Source: Pseudomonadota bacterium (GTDB taxonomy: Bacteria > Pseudomonadota > Alphaproteobacteria > Sphingomonadales > Sphingomonadaceae). Taken from it: a stretch of 64,000 nt of DNA. The first letter of the stretch is position 1, and each line of letters starts with the position of its first letter. Below, piece after piece: positions 32,714 to 40,549 of this stretch. The position numbers were made by a program, and so were the translations under genes. The notes below the pieces were generated by a model. That model was not told the origin of the DNA, searched no databases, and saw nothing but the letters and a program-made list of their open reading frames with translations. The DNA lies in the NCBI GenBank assembly GCA_023418595.1, contig JAEZZI010000006.1:352745-416744 (forward strand). Direction: 5' to 3'.

Positions 32714-33376
32714 ATGCCTGATCCCGTCCTCCTCGCCGTTCCCAAGGGACGTATTCTCGACGAAGCGCTGCCGCTCCTGGCAGCGGCCGGAATCGTGCCT
32801 GAACCTGCCTTCGTCGACCCCGACAGCCGAGCGCTGCGCTTCTCCACCAATCGGCCGCATATCGACATCATTCGTGTCCGCGCGTTCGACGTTGCGACCT
32901 TCGTGGCGCATGGCGCGGCGCAGATCGGGATCGTCGGATCGGACGTGCTGGCGGAGTTCGACTATTCGGAACTCTATGCGCCGGTCGATCTGGGCATCGG
33001 CGCGTGTCGCCTGTCGGTGGCCGAACCCGCCAGCCTGGCCGAAAGCGACGATCCGCGCGGGTGGAGCCATGTTCGGGTCGCGACCAAGTATCCGCACCTG
33101 ACAAGCCGCCATTTTGCGGCGCGGGGTGTCCAGGCCGAGTGCGTCAAGCTGAACGGCGCGATGGAACTGGCGCCACTGTTGGGCCTTGCCCCGCGCATCG
33201 TCGATCTGGTGTCTTCGGGGCGGACGCTCAAGGAGAACGGACTGGTCGAGGTCGAGCGGATCATGAACGTCACCAGCCGCCTGATCGTCAACCGCGCGGC
33301 GTTCAAGATGAAGAGCGCGACGCTCGGCCCGCTGGTCGATCGGGTGCGCGCCTTGGTCGGGGCCGAGGCCGCATGA
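32714..33376 (+). CDS. hisG: ATP phosphoribosyltransferase, short form
   Basis: 220 residues. It catalyses the first step of histidine synthesis (PRPP + ATP). Motifs LLAVPKGRILDEALPLL, AAQIGIVGSDVL, ATKYPHLT, LNGAMELAPLLGLA and IVDLVSSGRTLKENGL are characteristic. The product lacks the C-terminal regulatory domain of the long form, so it should need the HisZ partner, which is not in this window. Its stop overlaps the hisD start (ATGA). Confidence 0.95.
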   Translation: MPDPVLLAVPKGRILDEALPLLAAAGIVPEPAFVDPDSRALRFSTNRPHIDIIRVRAFDVATFVAHGAAQIGIVGSDVLAEFDYSELYAPVDLGIGACRLSVAEPASLAESDDPRGWSHVRVATKYPHLTSRHFAARGVQAECVKLNGAMELAPLLGLAPRIVDLVSSGRTLKENGLVEVERIMNVTSRLIVNRAAFKMKSATLGPLVDRVRALVGAEAA

Positions 33377-34662
33377 TCCGCCTGTCCACCGCCGACGCCT
33401 CGTTCGACCGCGATTTCCGCAAATTGGTCGAGGCGCGGCGTGAGCCGGATGTCGATGTCGCGCGCGATGTCCGCATGATCGTCGCCGCGGTCCGCGACGA
33501 AGGCGATGCCGCCGTGCGCGCCTTCACCCAGAAATTCGACCGCCACGATCTGGATGCCACCGGCTGGCGGATCGAGCGCGCCGACCTGACCGCCGCGCTC
33601 GCAGGGCTGGACCCCGAGCTTCGCGCCGCGCTCGAACTCGCGCGCGACCGGATCACCGCTTATCACGAAAAACAGCGCCCGGCAGACAGCGACACCACCG
33701 ACGCCGACGGCATCCGCACCGGCGCGCGCTGGAACGCGGTCGATGCGGCGGGCCTCTACGTCCCCGGCGGGCGCGCGGCCTATCCCTCGTCGGTGCTGAT
33801 GAACGCCATCCCCGCCAAGGTCGCCGGCGTGCAGCGGCTGGTGATGGTCACGCCAACCCCCGATGGCGAGGTGAACCCGCTGGTCCTCGCCGCCGCCGAA
33901 CTGGCAGGGGTGGACGAGGTGTGGCGCGTGGGCGGCGCGCAGGCGATCGCCGCGCTTGCCTATGGCATCGGGCGCATCGCGGCGGTCGATGTCATCTGCG
34001 GCCCCGGCAATGCCTGGGTCGCGGAGGCCAAGCGCCAGCTCTACGGCGTGGTCGGCATCGACATGGTCGCAGGGCCGAGCGAAATCCTGGTCGTCGCCGA
34101 CGGCAAAAACGACCCCGACTGGATCGCCGCCGATCTGCTCAGCCAGTCCGAACACGACCCCACCAGCCAGTCGATCCTGATCACCACCGATGCCGGGTTC
34201 GCCGATGCGGTGGCGGATGCGGTGGACCGCATGATCGGAACGCTCGCGACCGCCGACGTTGCCCGGCAAAGCTGGGACGCCAACGGCGCGATCATCGTCG
34301 CGCGCGATTACGACGAGGCGCCTGCGCTCATCAACGCGCTCGCCCCCGAACATCTCGAACTGGCGATCGACGATGCGCAAGCGATGTTCGCGCGCGTCCG
34401 CCACGCCGGATCGGTGTTTCTGGGTCGCCACACGCCGGAGGCTGTCGGCGATTACGTCGCCGGTCCCAACCACGTCCTCCCCACCGGCCGTCGCGCGCGC
34501 TTCGCAAGCGGATTGTCGGTGCTCGACTTCATGAAGCGCACCAGCTTCCTCTCGCTCGACCCGGCAGGGCTGGCGAGGATCGGCCCCGCCGCGGTTGCGC
34601 TCGCGACGGCGGAAGGGCTGCCCGCCCATGCCCGATCGGTTGCGATCCGACTGGAGAACTGA
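33373..34662 (+). CDS. hisD: histidinol dehydrogenase
   Basis: 429 residues from the Met at 33373. It oxidises histidinol to histidine with NAD+ and zinc, the last two steps of biosynthesis. Signature blocks are GLYVPGGRAAYPSSVLMNA, RVGGAQAIAALAYG, DVICGPGNAWVAEAKRQL, MVAGPSEILVVAD, the Zn/substrate region LSQSEHDPTSQSIL, and NHVLPTGRRARFASGL. It is translationally coupled to hisG. Its product histidine is the substrate degraded by the hut cluster 20 kb away. Confidence 0.97.
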   Translation: MIRLSTADASFDRDFRKLVEARREPDVDVARDVRMIVAAVRDEGDAAVRAFTQKFDRHDLDATGWRIERADLTAALAGLDPELRAALELARDRITAYHEKQRPADSDTTDADGIRTGARWNAVDAAGLYVPGGRAAYPSSVLMNAIPAKVAGVQRLVMVTPTPDGEVNPLVLAAAELAGVDEVWRVGGAQAIAALAYGIGRIAAVDVICGPGNAWVAEAKRQLYGVVGIDMVAGPSEILVVADGKNDPDWIAADLLSQSEHDPTSQSILITTDAGFADAVADAVDRMIGTLATADVARQSWDANGAIIVARDYDEAPALINALAPEHLELAIDDAQAMFARVRHAGSVFLGRHTPEAVGDYVAGPNHVLPTGRRARFASGLSVLDFMKRTSFLSLDPAGLARIGPAAVALATAEGLPAHARSVAIRLEN

Positions 34663-34667
34663 CCTGA

Positions 34668-34772
34668 CCGTTCGTCCGGGATAGGGGCTGAGCTTGGACC
34701 AAGGTCCGTATCGAAGGAGCCTTCGATACGCCATTTCCACTTTGCTCAATGGCTACTCGGGAAAAACGGGGT
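34668..34772. repeat. degenerate hairpin repeat between hisD and nusB
   Basis: It contains a perfect 24-base palindrome at 34707-34730 (arm CGTATCGAAGGA) flanked by GTTCGTCCGGG, CTGAGCTTG and GGCTACTCGGG. These flanks resemble pieces of the elements at 40430 and 61556, so this is likely a diverged copy. It fills the gap and ends just before the nusB ribosome-binding region; an upstream ATG at 34749 inside it should not be taken as the nusB start. Confidence 0.6.
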
Positions 34773-34787
34773 TATGGACCCGAACCT

Positions 34788-35246
34788 ATGCCAAGCAAGA
34801 CTTCGAAAACCCGCACCCAGGCTCGCGCCGCCGCCCGTCTCGGCGCGGTCCAGGCGCTGTATCAGCACGATATGGAGGGGACCGCGATTCCCGCGTTGCT
34901 GCACGAATTCCACCAGCACCGGCTGGGCGCGACCATCGAGGATGTCGAATATGCCGATGCCGACATTTTCCTGTTCGACGATATCGTAAAGGGCGTCGAT
35001 GCGCGCCGCGACGAAGTGGACGCCGCGATCACCGCACGACTGGCGGCAGGCTGGAGCATCGACCGCCTTGACAAGCCGATGCGCCAGATCCTGCGCTGCG
35101 GCACCTACGAACTGATCGCCCGCCACGACATCCCGAAGGCCGCGATCATCAGCGAATATCTCGACGTCGCCCACGCCTTCTACGACCGCAAGGAAGCCGG
35201 GTTCGTGAACGGCGTGCTGGACGCGGTGGCCAAGGCAGTTCGGTAG
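34788..35246 (+). CDS. nusB: transcription antitermination factor NusB
   Basis: 152 residues from the Met at 34788, giving MPSKTSKTRTQARAAARLGA; 13 extra codons upstream come from repeat DNA and are not used. NusB with S10 (NusE) binds boxA of rRNA leaders to prevent termination. The helical-bundle motifs AARLGAVQALYQHDMEG, LDKPMRQILRCGTYELI, IISEYLDVAHAFY and AGFVNGVLDAVAK are clear. It follows the his genes in the same direction, a common alphaproteobacterial order. Confidence 0.95.
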   Translation: MPSKTSKTRTQARAAARLGAVQALYQHDMEGTAIPALLHEFHQHRLGATIEDVEYADADIFLFDDIVKGVDARRDEVDAAITARLAAGWSIDRLDKPMRQILRCGTYELIARHDIPKAAIISEYLDVAHAFYDRKEAGFVNGVLDAVAKAVR

Positions 35247-35487
35247 TCCGGCAACAATCCCCGGTTAGTCAATGATACAGCCCCAAGGGACGGTCGAAAT
35301 GTCGTCCAGGTGGGGCTGCGAAGGGTGATCTTTCGAGCATCGGAGCGCAGCGTGCTTCCGGCACGTGAGCACCGAAGCACAGAAAATCGCGCTTCGCAGC
35401 GCCGCATGGGCGGCATTGCGACCGTCCCGTGAAATGAGAGAGGTCGCCGAGGCCGTCTCCCGACGGTCCCGGCGACCCCAAACATGG

Positions 35488-35610
35488 TCAGCGGCCGGAG
35501 AGCTCCAGCCCGGGAGACCATGCGAACCGCGTTGCCGATGCATCGATGCGTTGACTGGAGGAGAATACCTCCCGCATCGTCCACGGACGGAGGGCTTCCG
35601 TCCGTCGCAT
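35488..35610 (-). CDS. possible 40-residue small ORF (second of a chained set)
   Basis: Starts MRRTEALRPWTMREVFSSSQ and ends LELSGR. The ATG lies 4 bases after the stop of the 18-codon ORF, and its own stop is followed after two bases by another ATG at 35485. The chain suggests translational coupling. It is Arg/Ser-rich with no recognised domain, and could equally be untranslated structured RNA. Confidence 0.3.
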   Translation of the reverse strand: MRRTEALRPWTMREVFSSSQRIDASATRFAWSPGLELSGR

Positions 35611-35614
35611 CAAC

Positions 35615-35671
35615 TCAGCGGCGCGTCTCCCGAACGAACTGAACCGACCCCATTGCTGAACCATGAGACAT
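35615..35671 (-). CDS. possible 18-residue leader peptide
   Basis: MSHGSAMGSVQFVRETRR followed by stop, starting one base after the 15-nt sequence GAAAGGAGGTGATCC. The very strong ribosome-binding site is the main support; there is no family. Confidence 0.35.
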   Translation of the reverse strand: MSHGSAMGSVQFVRETRR

Positions 35672-35672
35672 C

Positions 35673-35687
35673 GGATCACCTCCTTTC
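35673..35687 (-). promoter_or_regulatory. maximal Shine-Dalgarno / 16S 3'-end complement
   Basis: The minus strand reads GAAAGGAGGTGATCC, complementary over 15 bases to the 3' tail of 16S rRNA (GGATCACCTCCTTTC); the plus strand is therefore an exact copy of the rRNA tail. Such length is far beyond a normal ribosome-binding site. Confidence 0.8.
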
Positions 35688-35809
35688 GCTAGTTGAAGCT
35701 ATGTTGTGCTTGAGCACGGTCATGAAGGTGAATCAATTCGGCATGTAGAACAAGTCTTGTTTTACGCCCCGAATTATACGATTCTCATCGGTCTGTGCTG
35801 AGCGATGCG

Positions 35810-36319
35810 TCAGCGCCGACAATCCTCCACCACGCGCTGCACTTCGGCCCAGGTCGGCAGGATCAGGCCGGGCGTACCCGCCACCTCGACCGCGAAGCGC
35901 CCGCGGCTGAACCCGATCGCATCGAGCAGCGTGTCGCGTGCGGGCAGCGTCGCGACGACATTGCCGCCTTGCGCGCGCGCGGGCAGCGCGCGCGTCTCGC
36001 TGGTCGTGCGGATGGTCATCGCCGATGCGCCCGACGCGCCGGCGCGCTCCAGCGCAACCTGGCCGCCCATGCAGCGCATCGCGAATTGCGACCCGAACCG
36101 CGCGACGCTGCCGCCGCCTTCGCGGACATAGGTCCAGTTGCCGGGCGTCGCCGGGCGGTCGGCCCAGTTGGGTGCGGGCGGCGGCGCGGGCACGGGGGCC
36201 GGTGCGGGCGCGGGTGTCGGCGCCGGTTCAGGCGGCGGCGGTGGTTCCGAGGGGCGCACGCAAGCGGCAAGCAGAACCAGCGGCGTAATCGCGACGAGCG
36301 GGGAGAGACTGAAACGCAT
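35810..36319 (-). CDS. proline-rich lipoprotein, unknown function
   Basis: 169 residues from the Met at 36319. Signal peptide MRFSLSPLVAITPLVLLAAC ends with a lipobox (LLAAC), then a Pro/Ala spacer (PPPPPEPAPTPAPAPAPVPA) and a globular C-terminal domain (NWADRPATPGNWTYVREGGG ... DTLLDAIGFSRGRFAVEVAG). The spacer probably carries the domain away from the membrane. The C-terminal half is conserved-looking among sphingomonads but unassigned. An upstream Met at 36328 or 36358 is possible. Confidence 0.75.
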   Translation of the reverse strand: MRFSLSPLVAITPLVLLAACVRPSEPPPPPEPAPTPAPAPAPVPAPPPAPNWADRPATPGNWTYVREGGGSVARFGSQFAMRCMGGQVALERAGASGASAMTIRTTSETRALPARAQGGNVVATLPARDTLLDAIGFSRGRFAVEVAGTPGLILPTWAEVQRVVEDCRR

Positions 36320-36428
36320 GGCGCCCAGCATGGCGGAAGCGTGGGCAAGGCTCAACACCCGATCGCCGGTCCGCGACCATGCGACAGCTTAACCAGGCAG
36401 AATCGGGGGGTGGGGGTTCTTTGCCGGT

Positions 36429-37553
36429 TCAGCCCAAGGCGGATCGGGGCAGGCCCAATCGCACGACCAGCCCCCCCTCTGCCCAAATCTTGTCCAGCGT
36501 GCCGCCCAATTGCCGCCGAACGACCATATCGACCATGCGCGATCCAAAGCCGCTATGCGATGGCGCGTCGCCCGAATGTGCCACGCCGCTTTCACGCCAT
36601 TCGATCAACAACTGATCCCCATAGGTAATCAGCGCGATATCGACACGTCCGTCTTCATGCGCCAACGCGCCATATTTGGCAGCGTTGGTCGCGAGTTCGT
36701 GGAACACCAGCGAAAGCGGGGTGACCAGGTGCGCCGCAACTGTCAAATCCGCACCATCCACCCGATGCCGTGCCCCGGTCGCGACATGATAAGGCGCGAA
36801 CAGCGTATCGAACAGCGCGTGCAATCCGATCCCGGACATTGAGCCCGTGTCGCCGGTCGCGACCAGGCCATGCGCCAGCGCCAGCGCCGCGGTGCGCGCC
36901 ATCAACTCGTCGCGCATCGCAACGGCATCGCGATGCGCGCTGGAAAAATGAATAAGGCTCTGGAACAGCGCGAACAAATTCTTGATCCGATGTGCCAGTT
37001 CGTCGGCGATGACGTTGCGGGCCTCCGCCTCTCGGCGCGCTTCGATGATCGTCATAACGTTCCGCGCCAGAACGCGCATCGCATCCGCCTGAAGCGGGGT
37101 CAGGCCCTCTCGCGGAACCTGGTCGATCACACACAGCGCCCCCAGCGGAATACCGCTTGCCGTAACGAGCGGCGCGCCGGCGTAGAAGCGAATCCCCGGT
37201 GCACCCGTGACCAGCGCGTTGTCGGCAAACCGGGGGTCGAGCGTCGCGTCGGGCACGACCATGATTTCCGGCATCCGCATCGCATGCGAACAGAAACTGA
37301 GCGACCGCGGTGTCGACGATGCGTCCAGCCCGGTCTTGCCCAGGAAACGCTGTTCATCCTGCTCCACCAGCGACACCAGCACGATCGGGGCTTCGCAAAT
37401 TTTGGACAGCAACCCCACGACATCGTCGAAGCGTCCGGCCCCGTCCCAGTCGGCCAGCCCGTGATCCACGATGGCCAGCGCACGAGAGGCTTCGTCATCC
37501 ATAATTTCGGACGGTGCAAGCGACGGATCGCCAGCAAGATCGCTCGTCGCCAT
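36429..37553 (-). CDS. GAF-domain sensor histidine kinase (HWE/HisKA_2 type)
   Basis: 374 residues, soluble. A GAF domain (about 35-170, with FCSHAMRMPEIMVVPDATLD and FYAGAPLVTASGIPLGALCV) is followed by a dimerisation helix whose phospho-accepting His is in ELAHRIKNLFAL, then an ATPase domain with the N box FHELATNAAKYGAL and G-rich GFGSRMVDMVVRRQLGG. This is the HWE/HisKA_2 group found with alphaproteobacterial general-stress (PhyR) and light responses. No response regulator is adjacent, so the partner is elsewhere. Confidence 0.88.
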   Translation of the reverse strand: MATSDLAGDPSLAPSEIMDDEASRALAIVDHGLADWDGAGRFDDVVGLLSKICEAPIVLVSLVEQDEQRFLGKTGLDASSTPRSLSFCSHAMRMPEIMVVPDATLDPRFADNALVTGAPGIRFYAGAPLVTASGIPLGALCVIDQVPREGLTPLQADAMRVLARNVMTIIEARREAEARNVIADELAHRIKNLFALFQSLIHFSSAHRDAVAMRDELMARTAALALAHGLVATGDTGSMSGIGLHALFDTLFAPYHVATGARHRVDGADLTVAAHLVTPLSLVFHELATNAAKYGALAHEDGRVDIALITYGDQLLIEWRESGVAHSGDAPSHSGFGSRMVDMVVRRQLGGTLDKIWAEGGLVVRLGLPRSALG

Positions 37554-37597
37554 CGGCTTGCGCTACACGCTGTCCGCGCTTTTGGCTATCCACGGCG

Positions 37598-39790
37598 TCA
37601 TTTACGCGAACCGCCGCCAAATTTGCGCTGCGTCTTGCCGTACCGGGTCTTGCGCGTGCCCGGTTTGCCTTCGTTCGAGCGGCCCATGACGGGGGCCTTG
37701 TGCTCGCCCGCAGGCAGGCCGAGTTCTTCCTGTTCCAAACTTCGGATCTCGTCGCGCAGCCGCCCGGCTTCCTCGAACTCGAGATCGGATGCAGCCTTGC
37801 GCATCTTCTTCTCGAGTTCCTCGATATACGCGCGCAGATTGTGGCCGACCATGTGCGGGCGGTCGTCATCGAGCGGCACCGTCACCTGATCCTTCGACGC
37901 GACATGCGCGATGATGTCGCCGATCTGCTTCCTGACCGTTTCGGGCGTGATCCCGTTCGCGGCATTGTACTCGAGCTGCTTCTCGCGGCGGCGATTGGTT
38001 TCGTTGAGCGCGCGCTCCATGCTACCGGTCATCCGGTCGGCATAGAGGATGACGCGCCCGTCGACGTTGCGCGCGGCGCGCCCGATCGTCTGGATCAGCG
38101 AGGTTTCCGAGCGCAGGAACCCTTCCTTGTCCGCATCCAGAATCGCGACCAGCCCGCATTCGGGAATGTCGAGCCCTTCGCGCAGCAGGTTGATGCCGAT
38201 CAGCACGTCGTACACGCCCATGCGCAGGTCGCGGATCAGCTCGATGCGCTCCAGCGTCTCGACGTCGGAATGCATGTAGCGGACCTTGATCCCCGCTTCG
38301 TGCATATATTCGGTCAGATCCTCGGCCATCCGCTTGGTCAGCGTGGTGACGAGCGTGCGGTAACCGAGCGCCGTGGTCTTGCCGACTTCGACGATCAGGT
38401 CCTGCACCTGTTCCTCGACCGGCTTGATCTCGACCGGCGGGTCGATCAGGCCGGTGGGGCGGATCACCTGTTCGACGAACACGCCGCCCGTCTGCTCCAT
38501 CTCCCAGTCGCCCGGCGTCGCCGAGACATAGGTGGTCTGCGGGCGCATCGCGTCCCATTCGTTGAAGCGAAGCGGGCGGTTGTCGATCGCGGAAGGCAGG
38601 CGGAAGCCATATTCCGCCAGCGTGATCTTGCGCCGATGGTCGCCCCGCGACATGCCGTTGATCTGGCCGACCGTCTGGTGGCTTTCGTCAACGAACAATA
38701 GCGCGTTTTCGGGCAGATATTCGAACAGGGTGGGCGGCGGCTCGCCCGGCAGACGCCCGGTCAGGAAGCGCGAATAATTCTCGATCCCCGCGCAGCTTCC
38801 GGTCGCCTGGATCATTTCCAGATCGAAATTGGTGCGCTGTTCCAGCCGCTGCGCCTCGAGCAACTTGCCCTCGGCGATCAGCTCCTTCAGCCGCTCGTCC
38901 AGCTCGTGCTTGATCGCATGCGTCGCCTGTTTCAGCGTCGGGCCGGGCGTGACGTAATGGCTGTTGGCGTAAATCCGCACCGACGCCAGCGACGCGACCT
39001 TTTTCCCCGTCAGCGGATCGAATTCGACGATGTCCTCGATCTCGTCGCCGAAGAAGGACACCCGCCACGCGCTGTCCTCATAGTGCGACGGAAAGATTTC
39101 GAGCGTGTCGCCCTTCACCCGGAAATTGCCGCGCTGAAACGCCGCGTCGTTGCGCTTGTATTGCAGCGCCACCAGCTTGCGGACGATCTCGCGCTGGTCG
39201 TGCGTCTGCCCCTTTTTCAAATCGAAGATCATCGCCGAATAGGTCTCGACCGACCCGATACCGTACAGGCACGACACCGACGCGACGATGATGACATCGT
39301 CGCGTTCGAGCAGCGACCGGGTGGCCGAATGCCGCATCCGGTCGATCGACTCGTTCACCGAGCTTTCCTTCTCGATGTAGGTATCCGACCGCGGCACATA
39401 GGCTTCGGGCTGGTAATAGTCGTAATAGCTGACGAAATATTCGACCGCATTGTCGGGGAAGAAGGATTTGAACTCGCCGTAAAGCTGGGCGGCGAGGATC
39501 TTGTTGGGCGCGAGCACCAGCGCCGGGCGCTGCAATTGCTCGATCACCTTGGCCATGGTGAAGGTCTTGCCCGATCCGGTGACGCCCAGCAGCACCTGGT
39601 CGCGCTCGCCATTCCTGGCCGCTTCGACCAGTTCGGCGATCGCCGCGGGCTGGTCGCCGGCGGGATGATAATCGCTGGCGAGGCGAAACCGCCTGCCGCC
39701 CTCGACCTTGTCGGGCCGGGCGGGGCGATGGGGCGTGAAGCTCTGCCCGGTTTCCGGTTCGTCGAGCGAAGTGCGAATCTGGATTGCCAT
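37598..39790 (-). CDS. uvrB: excinuclease ABC subunit B
   Basis: 730 residues from the Met at 39790; the upstream part of the frame is antisense and rejected. It is the damage-verifying helicase of nucleotide excision repair, acting with UvrA and UvrC. Walker A is GVTGSGKT at 69-76. The beta-hairpin that probes DNA is in YYDYYQPEAYVPRSDTYIEK, and helicase motifs include LLFVDESHQT, TATPGDWE-like SATPGDWEMEQ and GLVAILDADKEGFLRS. A UVR (UvrC-binding) motif closes the protein (IEELEKKMRKAASDLEFEEA). Family and completeness are certain. Confidence 0.98.
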   Translation of the reverse strand: MAIQIRTSLDEPETGQSFTPHRPARPDKVEGGRRFRLASDYHPAGDQPAAIAELVEAARNGERDQVLLGVTGSGKTFTMAKVIEQLQRPALVLAPNKILAAQLYGEFKSFFPDNAVEYFVSYYDYYQPEAYVPRSDTYIEKESSVNESIDRMRHSATRSLLERDDVIIVASVSCLYGIGSVETYSAMIFDLKKGQTHDQREIVRKLVALQYKRNDAAFQRGNFRVKGDTLEIFPSHYEDSAWRVSFFGDEIEDIVEFDPLTGKKVASLASVRIYANSHYVTPGPTLKQATHAIKHELDERLKELIAEGKLLEAQRLEQRTNFDLEMIQATGSCAGIENYSRFLTGRLPGEPPPTLFEYLPENALLFVDESHQTVGQINGMSRGDHRRKITLAEYGFRLPSAIDNRPLRFNEWDAMRPQTTYVSATPGDWEMEQTGGVFVEQVIRPTGLIDPPVEIKPVEEQVQDLIVEVGKTTALGYRTLVTTLTKRMAEDLTEYMHEAGIKVRYMHSDVETLERIELIRDLRMGVYDVLIGINLLREGLDIPECGLVAILDADKEGFLRSETSLIQTIGRAARNVDGRVILYADRMTGSMERALNETNRRREKQLEYNAANGITPETVRKQIGDIIAHVASKDQVTVPLDDDRPHMVGHNLRAYIEELEKKMRKAASDLEFEEAGRLRDEIRSLEQEELGLPAGEHKAPVMGRSNEGKPGTRKTRYGKTQRKFGGGSRK

Positions 39791-39857
39791 CGCGGGCAAA
39801 TATGGGAAGGTCGCGCGCCACGCGCAACGCGCGGATGAAACATCTGAGGAACACCCG

Positions 39858-40412
39858 ATGACCCGCGCTTTTGCCCTTGCCCTGCCCCTGTTCGCGCTTG
39901 CCGGCTGCGACAGCCTGGGGATCGGCGAACCCAGCGTCGACCTGTCGAACGCGACGATGGCCGAGGTCGCGGCCGAAGCCGTCAAGGTTCAGCAGCAGCG
40001 CCCCGGACAATGGGAAATGACGACCCAGCTCGTATCGCTCGAGGTGGAGGGCGTGCCCGAGGATTCGCCGATGAACGCGATGCTCAAACAACAGATCGGC
40101 CAGGCGAACACCGACAGCCAGTGCCTGACCGAAGAGGACGCGAAAAAGACGATGGTCCCGCAGGATGTCGATCCCAACAATCGCTGCCGCTTCGCGCATT
40201 TCCGCATGAAGGGCGGCCAGATCGACGCCGACATGACCTGCCCCGCCCCCGACGGCGCGGGAACGCTACGCATGACGCAACAGGGCAGCTATTCGCCGGA
40301 TGCCTATGACGTGACATCGACCCTGACGCGCGCAGGCGGCACCGCGCCGGGCGAAAACAGCACCATGACCATGAAGGTCAGCGCCAAGCGCACGGGAGAG
40401 TGCAAGGCTTGA
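39858..40412 (+). CDS. DUF3617-type lipoprotein
   Basis: 184 residues from the Met at 39858. Signal peptide with lipobox (MTRAFALALPLFALAGC) and a mature domain with RPGQWEMTTQLVSLEVEGVP, the pair of Cys in DSQCLTEED and NNRCRFAHF, and MTCPAPDGAG; this is the DUF3617 pattern seen in periplasmic proteins of proteobacteria. The Cys residues probably pair. Function unknown. It is divergent from uvrB. Confidence 0.8.
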   Translation: MTRAFALALPLFALAGCDSLGIGEPSVDLSNATMAEVAAEAVKVQQQRPGQWEMTTQLVSLEVEGVPEDSPMNAMLKQQIGQANTDSQCLTEEDAKKTMVPQDVDPNNRCRFAHFRMKGGQIDADMTCPAPDGAGTLRMTQQGSYSPDAYDVTSTLTRAGGTAPGENSTMTMKVSAKRTGECKA

Positions 40413-40429
40413 AATCGGGCAGACCCTAA

Positions 40430-40545
40430 CCCCGTTCGTGCTGAGCTTGTCGAAGCGCTGTCCTTTCTTCATGCCAAGAAGGACAGCATTTGGCTGACGC
40501 CGCCCTTCGGGTCGACAAGCTCAATGCGAACGGGTTGGGTAAGGG
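40430..40545. repeat. hairpin repeat, 'CCGTTCGTGCTGAGCTTGTCGAAG' family, copy 1
   Basis: The left arm CCCGTTCGTGCTGAGCTTGT then CGAAG is mirrored on the right by GTCGACAAGCTCAATGCGAA then CGGG. An inner hairpin GCTGTCCTTTCTT/AAGAAGGACAGC lies between. The same arrangement recurs at 61556-61654. The unit fills the gap between two convergent genes. Confidence 0.9.
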
Positions 40546-40549
40546 CAAC

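Larger units (their letters stand above)
35247..35809. other. 563-bp block without a confident gene; structured, with 16S 3'-end complement
   Basis: No protein family is recognised in either strand. On the minus strand all three frames are almost free of stops for about 200 bases, and three short ORFs follow each other with near-overlapping stops and starts (18, 40 and up to 100 codons), the first behind an extreme ribosome-binding site. Several hairpins are visible: ACGGACGGA...TCCGTCCGT (35583-35606), GGGAG-GTATT-CTCC, and CATGGTC...GACCATG. The block could be a structured RNA or a leader with small ORFs. It does not contain the signatures of tmRNA, RNase P, SRP or 6S RNA that I would recognise. 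Confidence 0.5.

Noticed and set aside
34749..34787. earlier ATG for nusB
   Set aside because: The extra codons are encoded by repeat DNA and do not look like NusB.
35365..35748. 127-codon plus-strand frame in the 35.2-35.8 kb block
   Set aside because: No ribosome-binding site, no family, and it reads across the rRNA-like motif and hairpins; the minus-strand mini-ORFs have better start signals.
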